A stretch of DNA of 6,015 nucleotides, from contig JBHHYN010000146.1 in assembly GCA_046757565.1 (NCBI GenBank), positions 1-6,015 of the forward strand. Direction: 5' to 3'. Source of the stretch: JBHHYN01 sp046757565 (GTDB lineage: Bacteria > Pseudomonadota > Gammaproteobacteria > Eutrophobiales > Eutrophobiaceae). Under the pieces are notes generated by a model. That model worked only from the letters and a program-made list of their open reading frames with translations. It was not told the DNA's origin and made no database searches. Positions 1 through 5,362 of this stretch are shown here, piece after piece. A program made the translations under genes and the position numbers. The first letter of the stretch is position 1; every line of letters starts with the position of its first letter.

Positions 1-30
1 TTAGGAAGTGGAGTGGGTCCATACCATTAT

Positions 31-78
31 CCATGCAGTCGTGCGTCGCTCTACCGACTGCCTCCATGCAGTCGTCGG
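31..78. repeat. 12-nt direct repeat with competing hairpins
   Basis: The 12-mer CCATGCAGTCGT occurs at 31-42 and again at 64-75. Between them, 55-61 (CGACTGC) is the reverse complement of GCAGTCG, which lies inside each copy (35-41 and 68-74). The central arm can therefore pair with either copy. The downstream pairing has only a 6-nt loop (62-67) and is the more compact. Nothing visible assigns it a function; it could be the edge of a larger repeat that continues to the left of the window. Confidence 0.45.
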
Positions 79-201
79 CTTTCTCAGATGCTGATTTATT
101 ACCATATAAACTCCGTTTTTCGAAAGACTCGTGCCTCGCCTGAACGAAAAATTTCTAATTTTGAGATAGGTTCTAGTGATTGATTATGACTCTTGTGACA
201 G

Positions 202-387
202 TTATGTCCGGGCAGAGATAAACATACCACATGTAACCTTAGTATATGGCATTAGTGATTTTGTTCCCTCATTATACCCGGGAACGCCCGCATAATTCAA
301 AGATGCCTGCGCTGATATACCGCTGTTTCCCAATGGTGTTATGTGATTAAGGAATGATACAGGGATGCTGTTTGCGCAGAGAGACAT
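202..387 (-). CDS. Possible small protein of unknown function (61 aa)
   Basis: This minus-strand ORF is not recognised as any family. Its support is a good Shine-Dalgarno-like GAGGTG seven bases before the ATG (on the minus strand, about 395-400) and its divergent orientation relative to the hicBA promoter. Against it are its short length, an unremarkable composition with no clear domain, signal peptide or membrane segment, and the lack of any neighbour that would explain it. It may be a chance ORF or a fragment of a decayed gene. Confidence 0.2.
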   Translation of the reverse strand: MSLCANSIPVSFLNHITPLGNSGISAQASLNYAGVPGYNEGTKSLMPYTKVTCGMFISART

Positions 388-433
388 AAAGCCGCACCTC
401 AGAAGTATTTAATTCCCCTTATCTGCATAAATT

Positions 434-448
434 GTATTACTATAATAC
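434..448 (+). promoter_or_regulatory. hicBA promoter -10 inside a palindrome (putative operator)
   Basis: A perfect TATAAT lies at 441-446. The only nearby -35-like hexamer is TTATCT at 419-424, 16 bp upstream and matching TTGACA at three of six positions, so a basal promoter would be weak or helped. The -10 is embedded in an exact inverted repeat, GTATTA (434-439), CTA, TAATAC (443-448). A transcript would start near 453 and give a leader of about 33 nt before the ATG at 486. Toxin-antitoxin promoters are commonly autorepressed at palindromes overlapping the -10, so this is a plausible operator. That role is inferred from position and symmetry only. Confidence 0.5.
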
Positions 449-485
449 CAAGTCACTGATATCTGTTCCCAACGAGAATTTATCC

Positions 486-692
486 ATGCGACAAGTTGTT
501 GTTCATCCAGGAGAAGATCATTATTGGGTTGCTGAATGCCCCAGTTTGCCGGGTTGCATCAGCCAGGGTCAAACCCGTGAAGAGGCCCTGGAAAATATAA
601 AAGAAGCCATTCAGGGCTATATCGCAGCTCTGGAAGAAGATAATTTATCTATCCCGGAAGAGCACTTCGATACAATGCTAGTTGCCTTGTGA
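486..692 (+). CDS. hicB: HicB family antitoxin
   Basis: This is the antitoxin of a type II HicAB module; it would bind and neutralise the HicA mRNA interferase in the cytoplasm. From ATG 486 the product is 68 residues, the usual size of short HicB proteins with the partial RNase H-like fold. Family hallmarks are WVAECPSLPGC at about residues 14-24, the following SQGQT, and the REEALENIKEAI helix at 31-42. No C-terminal DNA-binding domain is present, unlike the longer E. coli-type HicB. An in-frame TTG at 432 would add 18 residues, but that extension runs through the TATAAT at 441-446 and has no ribosome site, so 486 is preferred; a weak GAGA at 474-477 lies eight bases before it. The gene overlaps hicA by GTGA (689-692), indicating coupled translation. 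Antitoxin-first order occurs in many HicBA pairs. Confidence 0.85.
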   Translation: MRQVVVHPGEDHYWVAECPSLPGCISQGQTREEALENIKEAIQGYIAALEEDNLSIPEEHFDTMLVAL

Positions 693-910
693 GTAAGCTA
701 CCACGGATCTCGGGACGAGAATGTATTGCTGCATTAGGTAAAATCGGTTTTTATAAAAAACGGCAACAAGGCAGTCACGTTATTCTGCGTCGTGATAATC
801 CCTTTGCACAACTGGTGGTTCCCGATCATAAAGAACTGGACAGGGGAACATTACGTGCAATAATCCGGGAGTCCAATCTTAGTGTGGATGAATTTAACAA
901 GCTGGTATAA
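689..910 (+). CDS. hicA: HicA family toxin (mRNA interferase)
   Basis: This is the toxin of the HicAB module. HicA proteins have a small dsRBD-like fold and cleave mRNA independently of the ribosome, slowing growth when free of HicB. The 73-residue product has the expected family length. It shows the GSH motif with the conserved catalytic histidine at residue 30 (QQGSHVILRR), and the typical C-terminal segment VPDHKELDRGTLRAIIR at 44-60 followed by LSVDEF. The start is GTG at 689, overlapping the hicB stop codon at 690-692. No Shine-Dalgarno is visible, so expression probably depends on translation of hicB, which keeps antitoxin ahead of toxin. All family-defining residues are intact, so the toxin looks functional. 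No relation to the respiratory genes downstream is evident. Confidence 0.87.
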   Translation: MSKLPRISGRECIAALGKIGFYKKRQQGSHVILRRDNPFAQLVVPDHKELDRGTLRAIIRESNLSVDEFNKLV

Positions 911-1022
911 GGATACCCCCCTCCTCTATGCTTGGTGCTACTGCAGCTACCCTGAAGATCGGCTAAAGTTGCTGCGGTTGATCCAGATCATGGTGGATGC
1001 GGCAAAAAAGCCGTTAAAATAA
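888..1022 (+). CDS. Short ORF or gene remnant overlapping hicA (44 aa)
   Basis: A 44-codon ORF begins at an ATG inside the last codons of hicA in another frame and ends with tandem TAA stops at 1020-1025. The part after hicA looks protein-like: an aromatic and cysteine-rich stretch (LLYAWCYCSYPEDR) followed by an amphipathic helix-like LKLLRLIQIMVDAAKKPLK. No family was recognised. No Shine-Dalgarno is visible because the upstream sequence is hicA coding. It may be the truncated C-terminus of a lost gene, a real small third gene of the TA operon, or chance. Confidence 0.25.
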   Translation: MNLTSWYKDTPLLYAWCYCSYPEDRLKLLRLIQIMVDAAKKPLK

Positions 1023-1052
1023 TAACTTGTTTATCATTCAATTATTCAAGAG

Positions 1053-1742
1053 ATGCCCCATCGTGACAGCGGAATCAAGGGCCTGTTCGTCAAGACCTGG
1101 AACAGGGTGTTGTGCTCAAGTCCCCGAAAGGCGGCGGTGGCACTGTTACTTGTGTTTTTGCTGGGTGTGATTGCCTGGGGCGGATTCAACTGGTCACTCG
1201 AGCTGACCAACAGTGAATCGTTCTGTATCTCATGCCATGAGATGGAAAAAAATGTCTACAGGGAGTACCGGCATACGGTTCACTATTCGAACAGGACCGG
1301 CGTGCGCGCCACCTGTCCCGATTGTCATGTGCCCAGGGAGTGGATGCACATGGTGGTGCGTAAAATTACCGCGACTAATGAACTGTTCCAGAAAATCCGG
1401 GGAACCATTGATACGCGGAAGAAATTCCTGGCCAGAAGGCCTGAACTTGTCAAGGCTGTATGGCAGACGATGCGGCAGTCAGATTCCAGGGAATGCCGGA
1501 ATTGCCACAATTTTACCTTTATGGATACTAGAAAACAGGAAGCGGGGGCCGCTAAAATTCACCTCGAGGCCAGGCAAACCGGCAAGACCTGCATTGACTG
1601 CCATATGGGCATCGCCCACGAACTTCCCGAGGGACTCATGGATAGCGAACATGAACGGTTCAAACGGCAGGGGCAGGAGTGCCGCATGTGCCACATCAGA
1701 ATGGCGCAGATCCCGACAGACGAAGAGTGGGATTGGGATTAG
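1053..1742 (+). CDS. NapC/NirT family multiheme c-type cytochrome, five heme motifs
   Basis: This is a membrane-anchored periplasmic quinol dehydrogenase of the NapC/NirT/NrfH group, which takes electrons from the quinol pool and passes them to periplasmic reductases. The 229-residue product has a basic cytoplasmic N-terminus, one uncleaved membrane anchor at about 26-45, and CxxCH heme sites at 58-62, 88-92, 148-152, 180-184 and 210-214. The first four match the family in sequence context: CISCHEM with a candidate Met64 ligand, TVHYSNRTGVRATCPDCHVP, and CIDCHMGIAHELP. The fifth, CRMCH, lies in a C-terminal tail beyond the usual tetraheme domain. TorC-type pentaheme proteins instead add a much larger domain. 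ATG 1053 is the only sensible start; AAGAG abuts it, too close for a good ribosome site. The gene stands 128 nt before the diheme cytochrome and is separated from it by an FNR-type promoter. The electron-donor role is inferred from family and context. Confidence 0.88.
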   Translation: MPHRDSGIKGLFVKTWNRVLCSSPRKAAVALLLVFLLGVIAWGGFNWSLELTNSESFCISCHEMEKNVYREYRHTVHYSNRTGVRATCPDCHVPREWMHMVVRKITATNELFQKIRGTIDTRKKFLARRPELVKAVWQTMRQSDSRECRNCHNFTFMDTRKQEAGAAKIHLEARQTGKTCIDCHMGIAHELPEGLMDSEHERFKRQGQECRMCHIRMAQIPTDEEWDWD

Positions 1743-1780
1743 GTTATTGACATCCAGGCAGGTGCATAATTCGCCCGTTT

Positions 1781-1821
1781 TTGATTTGGATCAATCTGGA
1801 CTGGATAATATTCGGTATCAT
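1781..1821 (+). promoter_or_regulatory. FNR/Anr-type box and -10 element
   Basis: TTGATTTGGATCAA at 1781-1794 matches the FNR/Anr/Dnr consensus TTGAT-N4-ATCAA at every specified base. A -10-like TATCAT (five of six matches) lies at 1816-1821, giving a start near 1828. The centre of the box is then about 40-41 bp upstream of the start, the classic class II activation spacing. It precedes the diheme cytochrome and molybdoenzyme genes, so these are probably induced under low oxygen or, if a Dnr/NnrR-type regulator acts, by nitric oxide. The NapC-type gene lies upstream and would not be served by this promoter. Confidence 0.75.
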
Positions 1822-1857
1822 TCAAATTTTGATTTAATGAGTGTTCATGACAAAACA

Positions 1858-1863
1858 TGAGGA
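1858..1863 (+). promoter_or_regulatory. Ribosome binding site for the diheme cytochrome
   Basis: TGAGGA lies seven bases before ATG 1871. It selects that start over the in-frame GTG at 1841 and ATG at 1847, which lack such a site. The choice also leaves a normal signal peptide beginning MRVLKQL. Confidence 0.75.
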
Positions 1864-1870
1864 AAGATTG

Positions 1871-2533
1871 ATGCGAGTTCTCAAACAGTTGGCCTCTCTG
1901 TCCGCCGCTTCCATAGCCTTGGCAGTATTGATTGGGTCACCCGTCCGGGCGCAGGATGCCGGGCTTGTACAAACCGGCAGGGACCTTTTCAACAAAAATT
2001 GTGTGTTTTGCCACCAGGCCGATGCCATCGGCAAACCCGGCGTGGCCCCGTCCCTCACCAACAAAGAGTTGTTGTCCAACGCCTCGGACAAATATCTGCT
2101 GAGCACCATTCGTGACGGCCGGCCGGGAACGGGTATGCCTCCGTTCGCCCATCTGGGACGGGACGGTATCAGGGCGATAGGCGCGTTCCTGCGCTCCCAC
2201 TCCCATGATGCGAACAAGGCAAAAGAGGTCGATGGCCAACACGATGCCCATGGCGACCCGAGGTTGGGGAAACTCTGGTTCGATCATATCTGCGCGGCCT
2301 GCCACGGCAGAAACGGGGACGGTTATATCGCCGGCGGCACCGGGACGGCCATTGGCAAGGCCGGGTTTTTAGACAAGGCCTCGGACGGCTTTATCCGTGC
2401 TACCATCAAGGAGGGCCGCTCCAATACCCGTATGCGGGGCTTCCAGGGACCGGACGGCCTGGCCAATTTCTCCGATCAGGAGATCGACGACATTATCGTC
2501 TATATGCGCACTTTACCGAACAAGAGCCAGTGA
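1871..2533 (+). CDS. Exported diheme c-type cytochrome
   Basis: This is a periplasmic electron carrier, probably linking the NapC-type cytochrome to the molybdoenzyme. The 220-residue product starts with a Sec signal peptide (basic MRVLKQL, hydrophobic core at about 9-21, likely cleavage after VRA at residue 27). Two class I cytochrome c domains follow. The first has CVFCH at 44-48 with Met89 in GTGMPPF as likely sixth ligand. The second has CAACH at 141-145 with Met188 in TRMRGF. A His/Asp-rich linker at about 110-130 joins them. The tandem Met-ligated layout recalls cytochrome c4-like carriers and is unlike NapB, the usual NapA partner, whose hemes are bis-His ligated. The gene follows an FNR-type promoter and ends nine bases before the molybdoenzyme ATG, so the two are probably cotranscribed. 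It may be a subunit of the enzyme or a separate carrier; the sequence does not decide. Confidence 0.85.
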   Translation: MRVLKQLASLSAASIALAVLIGSPVRAQDAGLVQTGRDLFNKNCVFCHQADAIGKPGVAPSLTNKELLSNASDKYLLSTIRDGRPGTGMPPFAHLGRDGIRAIGAFLRSHSHDANKAKEVDGQHDAHGDPRLGKLWFDHICAACHGRNGDGYIAGGTGTAIGKAGFLDKASDGFIRATIKEGRSNTRMRGFQGPDGLANFSDQEIDDIIVYMRTLPNKSQ

Positions 2534-2542
2534 GGAACTATC

Positions 2543-5257
2543 ATGAAACGTTTTAAGACAAACCGGCGCAATTTCCTGAAAGGCAGCGCCTTCATAACCG
2601 GTTCCGCAGCCGGGGCCAGTCTCTTCGTCGCCGGCAACCCGGAGCTGGAAGCAGCACCGGCCGCCACGGGATCGGCAACTCGTACTACCGCCCTGGCCCA
2701 GTGTCCCTACTGTGGCGTGGGCTGCGGCACGATTATCCAGGTGGAGAACGGCAAGATCGTCGCCATGCGCCCGGACAAGGACCATCCCACCAATAATGGC
2801 CTGCAATGCATCAAGGGCCTGACCGCCGCCGAGCCGATGTATGTAGACCGTCTGCAGGGCGACTCCTATGTGCGTAAGGATGTGTGGGCGGAATGGAACA
2901 AGCCCGGTCACGGTGATCTGGAATATGTCAGCAACAGCAAGGGGTCATTTGACGATGAGCATTTCGTGCGGGTGCCCTACAAGCAGGCATCGGAGATGGT
3001 GGCCCACAAGGTGGCGCATTTGGCGAAGACCTATGGCGGCAACTCCATCGGTCTGTACGGTTCCGGTCAATTGACAGTGGAAGGCCAGTTCCTGGAAAAC
3101 AAATTCATGAAGGGTGTGCTCGGTTCCAACACCATCGAGGCCAATGCCCGTATGTGTATGACCTCGGCGGTGACCGGCTATTTCGCTACCCTCGGTTCCG
3201 ATACGCCACCCCTGGCCTACGAGGACATTGAGCTGTGTGACATGATCATGCACTTCGGTCACAACGCCCGTGAATCCCACCCGATCATCTTCTGGCGCGC
3301 CGCGGATCATAAAAAGAGAGATAACATCCCCACGGTGGTGGTGGATCCGCGCTATACCGGCACCAGCAAGGGCTATGCCGACATCAATGCTGACAATCAC
3401 GTGCACGTGCCGCTGCTGAATGGTGATATCAGTTTCCTCAACTCCCTGGCCCATGTGCTGCTCAAGGAACATAAGGACATTATCGACTGGGAATTTTTGA
3501 AGGCCCATGCCGTCGGCTGGAAGGAGTATGTGGACGCTGTGCTCAAGGACTACAGCCCGGAGCAGGTACAGGACCGGATGGGTTCTGCCGAGGTCACGCC
3601 TGCCCTGATCCGCCGCGTTGCGGGCATGTTTGCCGATGCCACCCGCAAACGCCTGGCGCGCAGTAAAAACACCCAGGCAGGTGACAAGGTGGGTGTACCC
3701 GGCGGTGCAGGCTATGGCGGTGTCATTATCATGTGGGGCATCGGTTATAATCAGCATATTCACGGCCAGCACAATGTCATCTCTATTATCAATCTGCTGA
3801 CGCTGACCGGAAACCTGGCCAAGCCCGGCTGCGGCCCGTTCTCCATGACCGGCCAGCCCAACGCCATGGGAGAGCGCTTCACCGGTGGCCTCACCGGACG
3901 TCTGCCCTACAACGAACCGCTGAAAAATGCCAAACACCGCCGCTGGATTGCCGATCTCTGGGGGGTGCCGGAACCCAATCTGGTGCGCGCCCTGAACTCG
4001 AAAAATCCGGGCATGGCGGTCGGTATGATGGAACGCGCCCTGAAAGGAGAGGTAAAGGCCATATTCATGGTCTATGCTACCCATATCGACCTGCCGGACA
4101 GCCATAATTTGGTGCGCCCGGCGCTCGCCAGGACCTTTACCGTGGTGCAGGAGATCTATCGTCATGCCCCCAATAACCTGTATGCGGACGTGATCTTCCC
4201 GGCCGCCACCTGGGGGGAAGTGCAGGGCGTTTATATCTCCTCGGAGCGGCGCATCAACATCTGCGAAAAGGCGGCCGAGCCGCCTCCGGGATGCCGGCCG
4301 GATATGGACATGGTCATCGACAAAGGCAAGGAGATCGGGGCGCTGTTGGGCCTGGACGTGGCCCGTATCTTCCCCTATACCCGGGACAAGAAAGGCTTCT
4401 ATGATGCGGGGCAGGTCCTCGACGAGATCATCCGCGGCTCAAAGGACACGGACACCGATCTGACCGGGATACTGGAGGTCCAGAAAATAGACGGTGTGAC
4501 CCCCTACGAGCAACTGAAAAAATTGCGGGGCATCCAGTGGCCTGCGCCCACCTATGCCATCGCCAAAAGTGGTGGCACCAAGCGCCGCTACATGTTGCAG
4601 GAGGGCGCCTGGAAAAACCGTCCCTACGGGTATTTCCGCACCAAGGACGGCAAGGTGCACTTCAAGTTATGCCGCCAGGACTACAGTAATCGTCAGGCGC
4701 TCACCGCCAAACTGATGGAGTTCGGCGCCAAACCGGGTGTGTATAGCATCGATAACATACCCTTGTTGACCGAGGCGCGGGACAAGGGCCTGACCCCGGA
4801 TCTGCCCGATGAGGAGTACCGGGACAGAAAGTGGCAGGCCATTCCCAAGGACAAGTACCCCTATTGGCTGGGACTGGGCGTGGTCTATGAGCACTTCCAC
4901 ACGGCCAAGTCCAACCGCAGTCCCACTACCCGGCGCCTGGTGCCGGAACAGTATGTAGAGATGCATCCGCAAGATGCCAAAACACTGGGTATCAAGGACG
5001 GCGATAAGGTGCGGCTCATCACCCGCCGCGGTTCCTATGAGGCACGGGCGCAGGTAGGCAGTAACAGCCTGGTGAAACCGGCGCGTAACAGCGTCCCTCG
5101 TGGCTACTTGTTCAGTCCCTGGAACCTGTCGGTAGCGGACAGTGCGGATCCAAAGAAGAACAAGTGGCTGGTCAACGCCGTCTCCAACCGCTCCTGGGAC
5201 CCGGTGTCCGGGCAGGTGGACTTTAAAAAGTCGGCGGCACGCATTGAGAAAGTATAA
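2543..5257 (+). CDS. Tat-exported molybdopterin oxidoreductase, NapA/NasA-like
   Basis: This is the catalytic subunit of a Mo-bisMGD enzyme of the nitrate reductase branch of the DMSO reductase superfamily. The 904-residue product begins with a Tat signal (NRRNFLKG at 7-14, hydrophobic stretch at about 15-30). The [4Fe-4S] site uses C54, C57, C61 (CPYCGVGCG) and C89; Lys91 follows, as in family electron-transfer paths. RMCM at 203-206 places Cys205 as Mo ligand. LTGNLAKPGCGPFSMTGQPNAMG at about 421-443 and GVYISSERR (562-570) are MGD-domain signatures, and MHPQDAKTLGIKDGDKV with TRRG (807-830) marks the C-terminal dinucleotide-binding domain. It is longer than typical NapA (about 830). Several stretches resemble assimilatory NasA more than NapA, yet the protein is exported. 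GAGGA at 2532-2536, overlapping the upstream stop, is the ribosome site. Nitrate reduction is the default guess; another oxyanion cannot be excluded. Confidence 0.88.
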   Translation: MKRFKTNRRNFLKGSAFITGSAAGASLFVAGNPELEAAPAATGSATRTTALAQCPYCGVGCGTIIQVENGKIVAMRPDKDHPTNNGLQCIKGLTAAEPMYVDRLQGDSYVRKDVWAEWNKPGHGDLEYVSNSKGSFDDEHFVRVPYKQASEMVAHKVAHLAKTYGGNSIGLYGSGQLTVEGQFLENKFMKGVLGSNTIEANARMCMTSAVTGYFATLGSDTPPLAYEDIELCDMIMHFGHNARESHPIIFWRAADHKKRDNIPTVVVDPRYTGTSKGYADINADNHVHVPLLNGDISFLNSLAHVLLKEHKDIIDWEFLKAHAVGWKEYVDAVLKDYSPEQVQDRMGSAEVTPALIRRVAGMFADATRKRLARSKNTQAGDKVGVPGGAGYGGVIIMWGIGYNQHIHGQHNVISIINLLTLTGNLAKPGCGPFSMTGQPNAMGERFTGGLTGRLPYNEPLKNAKHRRWIADLWGVPEPNLVRALNSKNPGMAVGMMERALKGEVKAIFMVYATHIDLPDSHNLVRPALARTFTVVQEIYRHAPNNLYADVIFPAATWGEVQGVYISSERRINICEKAAEPPPGCRPDMDMVIDKGKEIGALLGLDVARIFPYTRDKKGFYDAGQVLDEIIRGSKDTDTDLTGILEVQKIDGVTPYEQLKKLRGIQWPAPTYAIAKSGGTKRRYMLQEGAWKNRPYGYFRTKDGKVHFKLCRQDYSNRQALTAKLMEFGAKPGVYSIDNIPLLTEARDKGLTPDLPDEEYRDRKWQAIPKDKYPYWLGLGVVYEHFHTAKSNRSPTTRRLVPEQYVEMHPQDAKTLGIKDGDKVRLITRRGSYEARAQVGSNSLVKPARNSVPRGYLFSPWNLSVADSADPKKNKWLVNAVSNRSWDPVSGQVDFKKSAARIEKV

Positions 5258-5361
5258 AACGAAGGTAAAGATTGAAAGTGGAAAGTGAAAAGATGTGCAA
5301 ACATCATTGGAGACGCTATGCCACAATCTTTGTTCTGTGAGCTTCTTAACGCTTTTCCCTG
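5258..5361 (+). other. Intergenic gap with short repeats and a GNRA hairpin
   Basis: This spacer separates the molybdoenzyme from the ferredoxin gene. It holds two tandem GAAAGTG units (5274-5287) followed by AAAAG. It also holds a perfect 5-bp stem, GATGT / ACATC, closed by a GCAA tetraloop (5292-5305). GNRA loops are stable in RNA, so this is a candidate intercistronic structure. No convincing promoter or terminator with a U-tract was seen, so the ferredoxin gene is probably read from the upstream promoter. Confidence 0.45.
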
Positions 5362-5362
5362 A
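5318..5362 (+). CDS. Possible 14-codon leader ORF coupled to the ferredoxin gene
   Basis: ATG 5318 is preceded by TGGAG at 5308-5312, five bases away, and opens a frame encoding MPQSLFCELLNAFP. Its TGA (5360-5362) overlaps the ferredoxin ATG as TGATG. The ferredoxin start has no Shine-Dalgarno of its own, so translation of this peptide could deliver ribosomes to it. The peptide itself shows no known motif. The evidence is position and ribosome-site geometry only; the arrangement could be coincidence. Confidence 0.3.
   Translation: MPQSLFCELLNAFP

Larger units (their letters stand above)
1..431. other. AT-rich region without a recognised gene
   Basis: No protein family was recognised in this stretch on either strand. 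It holds a short repeat/hairpin cluster near the left edge (31-78), a 7-bp inverted repeat at 116-122 / 145-151 that is too weak and too widely spaced to call a terminator, and two minus-strand small ORFs. One of these, 1-105, would give 34 residues with two TTAW units created by the nucleotide repeat; a GGAG lies five bases before its ATG and its TAA sits exactly at the window edge. The other, 202-387, is listed separately. Base composition is visibly AT-richer than the region after 1053. It may be accessory or degenerate intergenic DNA flanking the toxin-antitoxin pair. Confidence 0.5.

Noticed and set aside
432..485. TTG-started extension of HicB
   Set aside because: The extension would run through the TATAAT promoter element and palindrome, lacks a ribosome site and exceeds the usual family start.
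1004..1025. CGGC-AAAAAA-GCCG stem as a terminator before the NapC-type gene
   Set aside because: The stem is only four to five base pairs and is not followed by a T-run.
1027..1041. Second FNR-like site before the NapC-type gene
   Set aside because: The half-sites TTGTT and ATTCAA are degenerate and spaced one base too far apart.
1213..1860. A 215-codon + strand frame inside and beyond the NapC-type gene
   Set aside because: It is out of frame with a gene whose five heme motifs are clear, has no family features and ends in the promoter region; it is a shadow.
1841..1870. GTG/ATG upstream starts for the diheme cytochrome
   Set aside because: A strong TGAGGA site lies seven bases before ATG 1871, which also gives a normal signal peptide.
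2945..4165. A 406-codon minus-strand frame within the molybdoenzyme gene
   Set aside because: It lies fully antisense to strongly conserved molybdoenzyme sequence and its translation has no recognisable domain; long antisense frames are common in GC-rich genes.
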